A stretch of DNA of 64,000 nucleotides from Dolomitihabitans soli (GTDB lineage: Bacteria; Actinomycetota; Actinomycetes; Streptosporangiales; Streptosporangiaceae), in assembly GCF_022213955.1 (NCBI RefSeq), contig NZ_JAKNTW010000002.1, positions 186,001-250,000 on the forward strand, in the 5' to 3' direction. The notes beneath the pieces were generated by a model, which worked only from the letters and a program-made list of their open reading frames with translations, was not told where the DNA came from and ran no database searches. Positions 40,325 to 49,762 of this stretch are shown piece after piece. A program made the translations under genes and the position numbers. Numbering within the stretch: position 1 is the stretch's first letter; every line of letters begins with the position of its first letter.

Positions 40325-40762
40325 GGCAGCCTCCTTCGGTGGTGCGAGGGTGCCAACGTATTGGACTGAGCGATACAAAACAAATCACCGCGCCTGCCCA
40401 TGGCGACCGAACCCACTTCCGCCAAGCCCCGGCTGACTCCTTCCCACCTGCGCGGACGGGATCAAGGGCAGGCGGAGATCGGCAAGGCACCCCGCCGTCG
40501 CCCTACCGGCCCTGCACCGAACTCCCGTAAGTACACCGACAAATCGCCTTTTTTCCGTACGTCTACGGATGTCAATACGGATGGTCAAGCCCTGGCCCTG
40601 GCCATAACGTCACGCCCAGTTGGTACCAGCACCTCGCGTTACGCATAGCTCCTCACCCCCTGATCCCGCAGTGCCCGCCGCCGGGCGATCCTCGGCTGCG
40701 CGGCCACCGCCGACCGCCTATACGGCGAGACGCGACGCGGGAGAGCTACGAAAGGAAAGCAC
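40325..40762. other. Intergenic region upstream of the secreted protease
   Basis: About 440 bases carry no supportable gene; the short open frames are not GC3-biased. It is AT-richer near 40360-40390 (ATTGGACTGAGCGATACAAAACAAATC), likely the promoter of the NTF2-like gene, and near 40525-40590 (CGCCTTTTTTCC, TCAATACGGATGG), perhaps part of the protease promoter. No repeat was identified. Confidence 0.4.
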
Positions 40763-43700
40763 GTGAGACGCAGAGCTGTACTCGCGTCGGCCGTCGGCTT
40801 AGCCATGGTGACCGCAGTGGTGACCGCCCCGCCCGCCGCCGCGAAGCCTCCCCCGGGGGCCGCCGACTACGTCCGCTCCGCCGCGGACCCCTCCGACCTC
40901 GCGGTCGCCGCCGCGGACCAGGCGGTCGCGAGCGGTTTCGACGAGCTACGCAAGAGCCCGGACGAGATCTACCGGCGCACCGCCGTCACGGCGGGCGCCG
41001 GCGGTGTCTACTACGTGGCCTACGAGCGCACCTACAAGGGACTGCCCGTGGTGGGCGGCGACGCGGTCGTGGTCGCCGACTCCGCCGGGCACATCCGCGA
41101 CACCGCCGCCGCGACCGGCCCCACCGCGAGCGTGCCCCTCACCCCCGAGGTGAGCGCCGAGAAGGCCCGCGAGAAGTCGAAGACCCGGTTGACCAGGGCC
41201 GACGACAGCGCCAGCCCGCGCCTGGTCGTCCTGACCTGGGGCGAGAAGCCGCGCCTCGCCTGGGAGACCCTCGTCACCGGCGTCGCGGACGGCAAACCGA
41301 GCAGGCAGCACGTCTTCGTCGACGCGCAGACCGGCGAGATCGCCGACTCCTACGACGAGGTACGCGCGGGAACCGGCAACGGCTACTACAACGGCCAGGT
41401 CACCATCGACACGAGCGGCTCCGGCACCTCGTACTCCATGACCGACCCGACCCGCACCGGCGTCCGCTGCGGCGGCCAGAACGGCTCCGCCTACACCGGC
41501 ACCGACAACGCCTGGGGCACCGGCGCGGGAACCAACCTGGAGACCGCCTGCGTCGACGCGCTGTACGCGGCCCAGCGCGAATGGGACATGCTGCGCGACT
41601 GGCTCGGCCGCAGCGGCTTCAACGGCACCGGCGGCGGCTTCCCGGCCAGAGTCGGCCTGGCCGACGTCAACGCCTACTGGAACGGCAGCTACACCAACTT
41701 CGGCCGCTCCCAGGACGGCCAGCGCCAGGCCACGCCCATCGACGTCGTCGCACACGAGTACGGCCACGCCATCTTCCAGACCACACCCGGCGGCGCGGGC
41801 TCCGGCAACGAGAACGGCGGCATCAACGAGGCCGCCGGCGACGTCTTCGGAGCGCTCACCGAGGCGTACGCCAACAACCCGGGCGACCCGCCCGACTACG
41901 AGGTCGGCGAGGAGGTCAACCTGGTCGGCGACGGCCCGATCCGCTACATGTACGAGCCGTCCCGGGTGGGCGACCCCAACTGCTGGTCCACCTCGATCCC
42001 GAGCACCGAGGTGCACGCCGCGGCCGGTCCCTTCAACCACTGGTTCTACCTGCTCGCCGAGGGTTCCGCCCCCGGCGGCGGCAAGCCGAACAGCCCTATC
42101 TGCAGCGGTGGCCCGTCCTCCGTCACCGGCATCGGCATCCAGAAGGCCGGCAAGATCTTCATGGGCGCGCTGATGCGCAAGACCTCGACCTGGCGGTACA
42201 ACACCGCGAGGTCGGCGTCGGTCGCCGCGGCCGTGGAACTGTACGGCGCGGGCAGCGTCGAGTGCGCCACCACCAAGGCGGCCTGGAGCGCGGTGAGCGT
42301 ACCGGCCCAGACCGGCGAACCGACCTGCCAGGCGACCGGCAACGACTTCTCCCTGTCGCTCAACCCCGCCACGGGCACGGTCGCCCCGGGTCAGTCGGTC
42401 ACCTCCACCGTCGGCACGCAGACCACCTCGGGTAGCGCGCAGACGGTCACCCTGACCGCCTCCGGCCTGCCGTCCGGGGCCACCGCGAGCTTCGCCCCCG
42501 CCTCGGTGACCTCCGGCAACTCCTCCACCATGACGATCAACGCCGGCGCGTCGACGCCGACCGGGACCTACACCGTCACGGTCACCGGCACGGCCGCCTC
42601 CGGCCCGCACACCGCGACCTTCACCCTGCGGGTCGGCGACGGACCCAATCCGACCGACCCGCCGGACATCAGCCTCGACAACGTCAAGGCACACCTGCAG
42701 CAGTACCAGTCCATCGCCACCTCCAACGGCGGCAACCGCAGGTCCACCACCGCCGGCTACACCGCGTCGGTCACCTACACCGAGCAGAAGCTCATCGCCG
42801 CCGGCTACACCGTGGTACGGCAGCCCTGCACCTCGGGCTGCACCTCGGGGTCCGGTCCGAACCTGATCGCCGACTGGCCGGGCGGCAACGCCAACCAGGT
42901 CATCATGGCCGGCGCGCACCTCGACAGCGTCTCCGCCGGGCCCGGCATCAACGACAACGCCTCGGGCTCCGCCGCGCTGCTGGAGGTCGCGCTGACCCTG
43001 GCGGCGAAGAACCCCACGATGGCCAAGCACGTGCGGTTCGGCTGGTGGACGGATGAGGAGCAGGGACTCAACGGCTCCGAGTTCTACGTCAACTCGCTCA
43101 GCGCCACCGAGCGGGGCAGGATCCAGGCGTACCACAACTACGACATGGTCGGCTCGACCAACGGCGGCTACTTCATCAACAACATCAACACCGCCGCCGC
43201 CACCGAGCTGCGGGCGTTCTACACCGCCTTGAACCTCCAGCCGGAGGAGAACACCGAGGGCGCCAACCGGTCCGACGACGCCTCGTTCCGCAACGCGGGC
43301 ATCGCCACCTCCGGCGTGGCGGCCGGCGCGAGCGCCACCAAGACGGCCGCCCAGGCCGCCAAGTGGGGCGGCACGTCCGGCAGAGCGTACGACACGTGCT
43401 ACCACCAGTCGTGCGACACCCTCACCAACATCAACGACACCGTGCTGAACAGGGCGGCCGACGCCGCGGCGTACGCGATCTGGAAGCTCGCGACGGGCAC
43501 CCCCACCAGCCGTGACTTCTCCATCTCGGCGAACCCGGCAGCCGGCACCGTGCAGGCGGGCCAGGCGGCCACCTCGACGATCAGCACCGCGACCACGGCG
43601 GGTACCGCGCAGACGGTCACCCTGTCGGCGTCCGGCCTGCCCGCCGGCGCCACCGCCGGATTCAACCCCGCCTCCGTCACCTCGGGCGGCTCCTCGACGT

Positions 43701-44158
43701 TGACCATCGCCACCACGTCCGCCACCCCCGCGGGCACGTACCAGGTGACGGTGACCGGCACCGGCGAGACCGTCTCCCACACGGTCGGCTACTCGCTGAC
43801 CGTCCAGGGCACCAACCCCGGCCGCACGTTCCGCAACGACACCAACTACGCCATCAACGACTTCGCCACCATCCTGAGCCCGGTCACCTCCACCGCGACC
43901 GGCACCGCCACCTCACCCGTCAGACTGTCCGTCACGATCAACCACACCTGCGCCGAGGACCTGGAGATCTGGCTCCGCGGCCCCAACGGCACCTGGTACC
44001 TGCTCGACAGCAGCGGCGGCTCGACCTGCACCTCCTACGGCACGCGGACCTACACGGCCGCCGTGACGCAGCAGGCGGCAGGCCAGTGGTCGCTCGAGGT
44101 CACCGACAACTACCTCCTGGACACCGGCACCCTCGACTGGTGGAGCATCACCGTCTGA
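40763..44158 (+). CDS. Secreted double protease: M4 (thermolysin-like) plus M28 aminopeptidase with Ig-like and P domains
   Basis: The 1131-residue protein is multidomain. A signal peptide (RRRAVLASAVGLAMVTAVVTAPPAAA) is followed by an FTP-type propeptide (YVAYERTYKGLPVVGGDAVVV). The M4 domain has HEYGH at residues 331-335 and the third zinc ligand Glu356 in INEAAGDVFG. An Ig-like domain with ATGTVAPGQSVTSTV follows. The M28 domain has AHLDSVSAGPGINDNASG near residue 719 and DEEQGLNGSEFYV. A second Ig-like copy and a C-terminal P (proprotein convertase) domain complete it. Both metal sites appear intact. It should combine endo- and aminopeptidase activity in the medium. The GTG start has GAAAGGAAA upstream. 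Confidence 0.9.
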   Translation: MRRRAVLASAVGLAMVTAVVTAPPAAAKPPPGAADYVRSAADPSDLAVAAADQAVASGFDELRKSPDEIYRRTAVTAGAGGVYYVAYERTYKGLPVVGGDAVVVADSAGHIRDTAAATGPTASVPLTPEVSAEKAREKSKTRLTRADDSASPRLVVLTWGEKPRLAWETLVTGVADGKPSRQHVFVDAQTGEIADSYDEVRAGTGNGYYNGQVTIDTSGSGTSYSMTDPTRTGVRCGGQNGSAYTGTDNAWGTGAGTNLETACVDALYAAQREWDMLRDWLGRSGFNGTGGGFPARVGLADVNAYWNGSYTNFGRSQDGQRQATPIDVVAHEYGHAIFQTTPGGAGSGNENGGINEAAGDVFGALTEAYANNPGDPPDYEVGEEVNLVGDGPIRYMYEPSRVGDPNCWSTSIPSTEVHAAAGPFNHWFYLLAEGSAPGGGKPNSPICSGGPSSVTGIGIQKAGKIFMGALMRKTSTWRYNTARSASVAAAVELYGAGSVECATTKAAWSAVSVPAQTGEPTCQATGNDFSLSLNPATGTVAPGQSVTSTVGTQTTSGSAQTVTLTASGLPSGATASFAPASVTSGNSSTMTINAGASTPTGTYTVTVTGTAASGPHTATFTLRVGDGPNPTDPPDISLDNVKAHLQQYQSIATSNGGNRRSTTAGYTASVTYTEQKLIAAGYTVVRQPCTSGCTSGSGPNLIADWPGGNANQVIMAGAHLDSVSAGPGINDNASGSAALLEVALTLAAKNPTMAKHVRFGWWTDEEQGLNGSEFYVNSLSATERGRIQAYHNYDMVGSTNGGYFINNINTAAATELRAFYTALNLQPEENTEGANRSDDASFRNAGIATSGVAAGASATKTAAQAAKWGGTSGRAYDTCYHQSCDTLTNINDTVLNRAADAAAYAIWKLATGTPTSRDFSISANPAAGTVQAGQAATSTISTATTAGTAQTVTLSASGLPAGATAGFNPASVTSGGSSTLTIATTSATPAGTYQVTVTGTGETVSHTVGYSLTVQGTNPGRTFRNDTNYAINDFATILSPVTSTATGTATSPVRLSVTINHTCAEDLEIWLRGPNGTWYLLDSSGGSTCTSYGTRTYTAAVTQQAAGQWSLEVTDNYLLDTGTLDWWSITV

Positions 44159-44175
44159 CCGGCGCCTCCGTCACG

Positions 44176-44210
44176 CCCCCCGGGATCGGCCGTCCGCCGA
44201 ACCCGGGGGG
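44176..44210. terminator. Hairpin between convergent genes
   Basis: CCCCCCGGG (44176-44184) and CCCGGGGGG (44202-44210) are perfect 9-bp arms around 17 bases. It lies 17 bases after the protease stop and 108 bases before the end of the convergent LuxR regulator gene. It suits a terminator for the protease. Confidence 0.65.
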
Positions 44211-44317
44211 TTCAGGCGTACGGGCCCGCGCTGACACAGTCCGGGTCTGCACAGACTTTCCCAAGGCCCAGGTCCGGCTGAACGTCGCACGCCCGCCGAT
44301 CCGGCGAGGTCCGGTGG

Positions 44318-47158
44318 TCACGGGGTCCGGCTGGGCGGCCTGATCTCGGTGCGGGAGCGTACGCCGAGCTTGCGAAGCACGGTGGCGACGTGGGTCTCGA
44401 CCGTGCGCGTCGACAGGAACAGCACGTCCGCGATCTCCCGGTTCGTACGGCCCAGCGCGACGAGCCTGGCGACCTCCTTCTCCCGTTGCGACAGCCCTCC
44501 GGCGTTGCCCCTGCGGCCCCGTGGCAGCTGGACCTCCATCCCGATGTCCCGCAACGCGCGCCGGCAGCGGGCGGCGTCGTGGGTGGCGCCGAGCGCGGCG
44601 AACCGCTCCGCCAGATCGCCGAAGGCCGAGGCCGCGACACGATCACCGAGGGCGAGCCGGGCCCGCGCCTCGTTCTCGCCCGCCCTGGCCGCCGCGTAGG
44701 GCTGGGGCAGCGCGGCGTAGGCGGCACGGGCGCGGGCGAAGTGCCCGGCGGCGTCCGCGTGCCGCTGTCCGGCGGCGGCCAGCGCCCCGCGCGAGTCGTG
44801 CAGGGCGGCGTTCGCGGCGGGCGCGAGCCGCCCCTCGATCTCGGCCGCGAACTCGGCCACCAGCGCCTCCGCCTCGTCCGTCCGCCCGGCCCTGGCGAAC
44901 GCGGTGACCGCGGCCGGCACCAGGTAGGCGCCCCACACCCACACGCCCTTACTGCGCAGCCGGGCCACCGCCCGCTCGGCCTCCGCCGCCGCGCGGTCCA
45001 CCTCGCCGCGGACCAGGCACAACTCGATGTGCCCGCCCTCGGCGGCCACCACGACCGGCAGGTATCCGTCGTCGGGGGCGTTCAGCCCGGCGTCGTGGAG
45101 GTGCTTGTCCGCCTCCTCCCACTCGCCGGTCGCCAGCGCGAGCAGCCCCAGCACCAGCCAGACGTCCACCGAGGTCAGCGGCGTCTCGGTGGCCATCTCC
45201 GCCACGGCGGCCCCCCGCTCGGGCAGCCCCTCCCAGCGCCCGGTCAGCCAGTCGCTGCGGATCATCGACGCCTCGGCGAGGTAGGCCGGGTAGAGCGCGC
45301 CGGTCTCCACCGCCAGCCTGCGCCCCTCCTTGCCGAACCGCTCGGCCTCGGCGTGGTGACCCAGCATGGTCGTCGAGTCGTACAGGTTGCAGTAGGCCCG
45401 GGCGGCCTCCCGCCGTACCGCCGTGGAGGGGTCGGCGACCGGCAGGGTGGCCGCGACGGCGAACGCGTCGGGCGAGCCGGTCGTCATCTCCAGCGAGGCC
45501 CGGTTGCCGAGGACCGCGGCCGCCAGCTCCGGGTTGTCGGCGGTCACGATGAGCGCCTCGGCCCTGGCCATCCACTCCCGGTGCGTCGCCAGCGGCTCCG
45601 CCCCCCACCCGGGCATCGCCAGGCAGGCCCAGGCCCGCGCGGCGAGCATCGGCCGGCTCTCCAGTTCGGTGACGGCGGCCATCAGCTCAGGACGCCCGGC
45701 GGCGCTGTCCCCCGCCTGGTTGCACAACATCAGCCCGAGATTGAGCCGCGCCTCGCCGCGTACGTCGCGGGAGAGGAAGTCATCGCGCAGCAGGTGGCGC
45801 AGCAGCCGCACGACCCGCTGGTGCGACAGCCCGGTGGCGGCGAGACGGCTCAGCACCAGGGCGAGCGGGCCGCGGTCCGCCGCGGGCAGGTCGGGATCGG
45901 CGAGCATCCCCTCGATCACCTCCACCGCCAGGGCCGTGTCGCCGAGCGCGGCGGCCCGGTCGGCGGCGGCCCTGGCGTGCCGTAACCAGGCCGCCATGTC
46001 GCCGGCCTGCCGGGCGTGGAAGGCGAGCTGGACCAGCGGCGGCGGGTCCATCGCCGCGAACGCCGTCATCGCCCGTTCGTGCGCCAGCCGCCGGTCGGGG
46101 CCCGGGATCGCGTCGTAGACGGCCTGCTGGGCGAGGGCGTGGCGGAAGCCGTACCGGCCGCCGGGGTGTTCGTGCAGGACACCGGCGCGCAGCGCGTCGC
46201 CCAGCCCGGTGGCGTCTCCGGCGACGGCGGTGACCAGTTGTTCTCCGGCGGGGAGCCGCAGCACCGCCGCCGCCTGCACGACGCTCACCGCCGTCGCGGG
46301 CAGTCCGGTCATCTGCTCGGCCATCGCCTCGCGCAGCAGCACCGGCACCCCGGCGCGGTCCAGCGCGTCGAGCCCCTCCTCGTCGGGTCCGCCCACGTCG
46401 GAGAGGGATCTGACCACCTCCTCGACGACGAACGGGATGCCCGCCGTACGCTCGTGCAGCCGGGTCACGAACGTCGCGGGCAGGTCGGACCGGTTCAGCA
46501 GCGCGCCGGCCAGGCTGCACACCGACAGTGCGTCCAGCGGCGTCAGCGGGATCACCACGCTGGTCGTGCCCGGCGGGTGCCGGTAGGCGTGCCCGAGCGG
46601 CAGCCCGGCGGAGGCCGGGTCCTCCCGGCGATAGGTCGCCACCACCGCCAGCCCCTGGGGCGGCTGATCGGTCAGGAATCGCAGCAGGTCACGGGTGCCG
46701 TCGTCGGCCCAGTGCAGGTCCTCGATCACGAGTACGGCCGGCCCGACGGCGGCCAGCAGGGCGCGGATCGCGCGGAACACCCGGTGCCGTTCGGCCTGCG
46801 GGTTGTCCAGCGGCGGCGGGGCCGGCGGCAGCGCTCCGGCCAGCTCGGGAAGGTATCCGCGCAGCGCGCCGGTGACCGGGTTGAGCGCGCCGGTCGCGGG
46901 CAGCCGGTCCTCGATCTCCCGCAGCGCCTCGAACACGGGCCCGTAGGGAAAGGGCTCCCGGATCTGGTGACAGTAGCCGAGCAGGATGGTCCGTCCGCCG
47001 GAGGCGAGACGGCCGAGCGCGGCACGGACGAGCCGCGTCTTGCCGATGCCCGCCTCTCCCTCGACCAGCGCGACCGATGGCGGATGGGTCAGCGCGTCGA
47101 TCAGAACGTGCAGCTCAGAGGCACGCCCGACCAGTATCGGCGAGGTCACGCTGCTCAT
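44318..47158 (-). CDS. Large ATP-binding LuxR-family (LAL) regulator
   Basis: The 946-residue protein has an N-terminal AAA-type ATPase: Walker A GEAGIGKTRL near residue 35 and Walker B AVLVIEDLHWAD. A long TPR-like helical middle follows, then a C-terminal LuxR HTH (GGLSQREKEVARLVALGRTNREIADVLFLSTRTVETHVATVLRKLGVRSRTEI). LAL proteins activate transcription in response to nucleotide and ligand binding, often in secondary-metabolite or sugar loci. ATG 47158 has GGAG six bases upstream. It is convergent with the double protease and lies about 3 kb from the PTM cluster; a role in either is unproven. Confidence 0.9.
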   Translation of the reverse strand: MSSVTSPILVGRASELHVLIDALTHPPSVALVEGEAGIGKTRLVRAALGRLASGGRTILLGYCHQIREPFPYGPVFEALREIEDRLPATGALNPVTGALRGYLPELAGALPPAPPPLDNPQAERHRVFRAIRALLAAVGPAVLVIEDLHWADDGTRDLLRFLTDQPPQGLAVVATYRREDPASAGLPLGHAYRHPPGTTSVVIPLTPLDALSVCSLAGALLNRSDLPATFVTRLHERTAGIPFVVEEVVRSLSDVGGPDEEGLDALDRAGVPVLLREAMAEQMTGLPATAVSVVQAAAVLRLPAGEQLVTAVAGDATGLGDALRAGVLHEHPGGRYGFRHALAQQAVYDAIPGPDRRLAHERAMTAFAAMDPPPLVQLAFHARQAGDMAAWLRHARAAADRAAALGDTALAVEVIEGMLADPDLPAADRGPLALVLSRLAATGLSHQRVVRLLRHLLRDDFLSRDVRGEARLNLGLMLCNQAGDSAAGRPELMAAVTELESRPMLAARAWACLAMPGWGAEPLATHREWMARAEALIVTADNPELAAAVLGNRASLEMTTGSPDAFAVAATLPVADPSTAVRREAARAYCNLYDSTTMLGHHAEAERFGKEGRRLAVETGALYPAYLAEASMIRSDWLTGRWEGLPERGAAVAEMATETPLTSVDVWLVLGLLALATGEWEEADKHLHDAGLNAPDDGYLPVVVAAEGGHIELCLVRGEVDRAAAEAERAVARLRSKGVWVWGAYLVPAAVTAFARAGRTDEAEALVAEFAAEIEGRLAPAANAALHDSRGALAAAGQRHADAAGHFARARAAYAALPQPYAAARAGENEARARLALGDRVAASAFGDLAERFAALGATHDAARCRRALRDIGMEVQLPRGRRGNAGGLSQREKEVARLVALGRTNREIADVLFLSTRTVETHVATVLRKLGVRSRTEIRPPSRTP

Positions 47159-47217
47159 CGGCGGCTCCGTGGATGCGAGTTGCGGGACCCCCACGGCCAG
47201 TTATCCACGGATCTCAG

Positions 47218-47236
47218 CCCAAGGTCAATACTTGGG
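47218..47236. promoter_or_regulatory. Inverted repeat upstream of the LAL regulator
   Basis: CCCAAG (47218-47223) and CTTGGG (47231-47236) flank GTCAATA. On the minus strand TTGACC lies inside this element, so it could overlap a -35 box of the regulator's promoter. Confidence 0.4.
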
Positions 47237-47336
47237 AGTAACGTCGGAGTCGCGGCTCTTTGTAAAGGTTCACTTTCGGCGTCGGCAAATCCCCGGCCCG
47301 TCACCTCAGGCCGGGGAGGAGTGCGAGCGATCGACG

Positions 47337-48491
47337 TCAGCAGCCCCGGGCGGCGAACGCCAGGAACTGGGTGACCTCCCGGGAGTCGAAGTTGTCGTCG
47401 GAGCCGATCACCACGCTGCATTCGCCGGTGGCCAGGCGCGGGCCCCAGGCGAGGCTCTCGAGGTTCTGCACCGGCTGGCGGACCGTGCCCAGGTCGAGGA
47501 CCAGACGCTTGCCGACCGAACGGTAGGGGCCGCCGGTGGCCAGGCTGTTCCTGGACAGGATGTTCGTGGCGCCGCGCAGGTCGATCTCGTACAGCTTGAC
47601 CTTGTAGTTGACGCCCTCGATCCAGGAGCGCTCGAGCGCGAGGTACCGGTGGTCGTCGATCGCCAGGATCTCCGAGACGCCGCTGTCGGAGTGGCCGGTC
47701 GGCGGGATCGGCGCGGCGGGCAGCGGGTCGATCTGGTAGGCGTACTGGGCGCGGACCTGGCCTCCGCGGTCCCAAACGGTGATCCGGGTCGGCGCGCCAC
47801 GCCGGACCGTCGGCGGCTTGCCGTCCTCGTGCCTGGGCCCCTCCACGACCGCGGCGACCGACCGAGGGGCGATGGCGAGGCCCTCGAACCCGAAGTTGCG
47901 GCGCGGACCGCGGTCCTCGCCGGTCAGCGTCAGGTTGCCGGGCAGCGGCAGCTCACCGAGGTCGCGACCGCCCTCGTCGACCCATCGGACGAAGAGTCCG
48001 GACACCGGGATGCTCGGACTCCCCTCGTCGGGGCGGTCGCCCTCGTGCGCCCAGAGCAGCCGGCGACTCTGGCCGTCGAAGCGGATGGTCTCCGGGTCGG
48101 CCGACTCGGGCTGACCGTAGCCCGGGTAGGGGGTGCCGTCGGACCGGCGCAGGGTGGTGGCTCCGGTGAGGCGCACCCCGGTGAAGGCGCCCGTCCTCGG
48201 GTCGATGTCGAGCCGTCCGGTGTAGAAGCGGGCGGGGTTGTAGCGCCAGCGGTCATCGGAGATGAAATACCAGGTGCCGGTGCGGGGATCCCGGTCGATG
48301 CCGGACAACCCGCCGACGGTGGTCCCCTCGAACTGCATCCGGTGCGGCAGACGCTGCTCACCGAGAAAGCGGGTGATCCGCACCTCTCTCGGGGCGGCCG
48401 CACCCGTCGCGGGTTGCAGATCGACGACCCCTGCCCCCGTCGCCGCCACGAACGCGACGGCGAATGCCCCAAATTTCCGCCAACTACGCAT
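47337..48491 (-). CDS. Secreted esterase-like activity of phytase family protein
   Basis: The 384-residue protein has a signal peptide (RSWRKFGAFAVAFVAATGAGVVDLQPATGAAA). The phytase-like/esterase-like beta-propeller follows: TTVGGLSGIDRDPRTGTWYFISDDR, YNPARFYTGRLDID, FGFEGLAIAPRSVAAVVEG, SGVSEILAIDDHRYLALERSW and NLESLAWGPRL. These proteins were named from a domain found with phytase and esterase activity, but their true substrate is often unknown. ATG 48491 has GAGGAG immediately upstream; a start at 48527 lacks a ribosome site. It ends in FAARGC. Confidence 0.85.
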   Translation of the reverse strand: MRSWRKFGAFAVAFVAATGAGVVDLQPATGAAAPREVRITRFLGEQRLPHRMQFEGTTVGGLSGIDRDPRTGTWYFISDDRWRYNPARFYTGRLDIDPRTGAFTGVRLTGATTLRRSDGTPYPGYGQPESADPETIRFDGQSRRLLWAHEGDRPDEGSPSIPVSGLFVRWVDEGGRDLGELPLPGNLTLTGEDRGPRRNFGFEGLAIAPRSVAAVVEGPRHEDGKPPTVRRGAPTRITVWDRGGQVRAQYAYQIDPLPAAPIPPTGHSDSGVSEILAIDDHRYLALERSWIEGVNYKVKLYEIDLRGATNILSRNSLATGGPYRSVGKRLVLDLGTVRQPVQNLESLAWGPRLATGECSVVIGSDDNFDSREVTQFLAFAARGC

Positions 48492-48711
48492 TTCTTCTCC
48501 TCGCCTCACGGAATTCGGCATGTACATGAGACCGTGAGTTTGAAGAAATGTCTACGGAAACTTGAACCGCGATTCTTTGACGCCCTCTTCGACCAGATGA
48601 ATGGCGAACCATCCCGTTATTCAGCGGGATTTCTGATAATCGAATTCGCCACAGACCGGAACGCGCGGACGGCGGCGCCCGAAAGCACCGCCGCCCATGC
48701 CGGACGCGTCC

Positions 48712-49099
48712 TCACTCCGTCGACATGACCTCGTAGAGGTTCCGGGCCACGTCTGCGAAGAACAGCCCGCGCGAGCACGCGGATGATCGATCCGGCCGTT
48801 GTCTGGAGCCCACGGCTCACTGCCGTACGGCACGCCGCGTTCCCGGAGACGGCCCGGGATCGCGTCGAACGTGGCGGGATCCACGGTGAAGGCGAGGTGA
48901 TGCCCCTGGGTGTCCTCGACGGTCATGAAGTCGAGGGTCAGCGTGTCGTTGACCCTGACCGGCACGAAGTGACCGGCACGAAGTGACCGCGAGATCCAGT
49001 GGGCGGCAGGCACTCCAGCCCCATGACTCCGGCGAAGAAGCCGGCCGCCTCCTGGTTGTCGGCGGCCGGGACGATGGTGTGGTCGAGGGTGATGGTCAC
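48712..49099 (-). pseudogene. Broken VOC (glyoxalase-fold) protein gene, frameshifted twice
   Basis: Read across frames, the DNA encodes a VOC protein. The first frame, from GTG 49099, gives TITLDHTIVPAADNQEAAGFFAGVMGLECLPP then GSRGHFVPV. The second gives HFVPVRVNDTLTLDFMTVEDTQGHHLAFTVDPATFDAIPGRLRERGVPYGSEPW. The third ends RGLFFADVARNLYEVMSTE before TGA 48712. A 14-bp duplication at 48961-48988 causes the first shift, repeating the HFVPV codons, and a small indel near 48780 causes the second. The GTG overlaps the stop of the TetR gene (GTGA), so it was the second gene of that operon. Its product is probably lost. Confidence 0.8.
48961..48988. repeat. 14-bp exact tandem duplication that breaks the VOC gene
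   Basis: GGCACGAAGTGACC occurs twice in direct succession (48961-48974 and 48975-48988). Removing one copy restores the frame between the first and middle parts of the VOC protein. Confidence 0.9.
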
Positions 49100-49704
49100 G
49101 CGGCTTCCTGCCGGACGGCGCCGTGCAGGAACAGTTCGACGAGATCGGAGGTCCGCAACTCGTCCGGTCCGCCGGACCGCCCCCGGGCGAACAGCAGGCC
49201 GAGGAAGACGGCGGCCACCTGGCCCGGGGGGAACCGCAACGACGCCGCGTCCGGCTCGATCAGGTCGGCCACCGCCTCCCTGATCGTCTCCATGGACGTC
49301 TCCCTGCTGGAGGGCGACGGCCGCTCGCCGGCCTCCCCGCGCCGATGCCCCGAGGCGTGCAGCGAGCCGGCGACCGTGCCGATCCGGGCGAGGTGGGCCC
49401 CCAGCGCGTCGGCGGCCTCGATGAGCCGGCCGGCCAGCGGCTGGTCCAACGGGACGGAGGCGATCTCCTTGACGGCGTGGTCGGGCCGTACGGCCTCGGT
49501 CATGCAGGCGTCGAGCAGCTCCGCCTTGTCGGTGAACACGCGGAAGATCGTGGCCTCGCCGATCCCGGCGGCGCCGGCGATCTGGCTGGTCGTCACCGCC
49601 GTGCCGTACTCGGCCACCAGGGGGAGGGCGGACGCGACGATCATCGCGCGCCGCTCCTCGGGGCCCATGCCCGGCGCTCTCCGCCGGGGTGCTCTGTCAC
49701 TCAT
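49096..49704 (-). CDS. TetR-family transcriptional regulator
   Basis: The roughly 202-residue protein has a TetR HTH at about residues 15-65 (MGPEERRAMIVASALPLVAEYGTAVTTSQIAGAAGIGEATIFRVFTDKAELLDAC) and a helical C-terminal ligand domain. I chose ATG 49704 (MSDRAPRR); ATG 49713 is also possible, and neither has a strong ribosome site. Two adjacent near-identical palindromes (49719-49762) lie immediately upstream, so it is autoregulated. Its stop overlaps the start of the broken VOC gene. Confidence 0.88.
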   Translation of the reverse strand: MSDRAPRRRAPGMGPEERRAMIVASALPLVAEYGTAVTTSQIAGAAGIGEATIFRVFTDKAELLDACMTEAVRPDHAVKEIASVPLDQPLAGRLIEAADALGAHLARIGTVAGSLHASGHRRGEAGERPSPSSRETSMETIREAVADLIEPDAASLRFPPGQVAAVFLGLLFARGRSGGPDELRTSDLVELFLHGAVRQEAA

Positions 49705-49718
49705 GCGACGCATGCTAA

Positions 49719-49736
49719 GGAGTGAGCGCTCACTCC
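49719..49736. promoter_or_regulatory. Perfect 18-bp palindrome, TetR operator 1
   Basis: GGAGTGAGC is followed directly by its reverse complement GCTCACTCC. It lies 15 bases upstream of the chosen TetR start codon and is paired with a second site 8 bases away. Confidence 0.75.
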
Positions 49737-49744
49737 GTCAACGC

Positions 49745-49762
49745 GGAGTGAGTATTCACTCC
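49745..49762. promoter_or_regulatory. 18-bp palindrome, TetR operator 2
   Basis: GGAGTGA and TCACTCC flank GTAT. The outer 7 bases on each side match operator 1 exactly, and the sites are 26 bases apart centre to centre. The pair suggests cooperative binding of two TetR dimers. Confidence 0.75.

Noticed and set aside
42360-43800. Duplicated Ig-like segments in the double protease considered as a recombination artefact
   Set aside because: The two copies are clearly diverged in sequence and flank different catalytic domains, as expected for a modular secreted enzyme.
44318-47158. LAL regulator proposed as pathway-specific activator of the PTM cluster
   Set aside because: It lies about 3 kb away, with an esterase gene, a broken VOC gene and a TetR gene in between, and nothing in the sequence links it to the PTM promoter.
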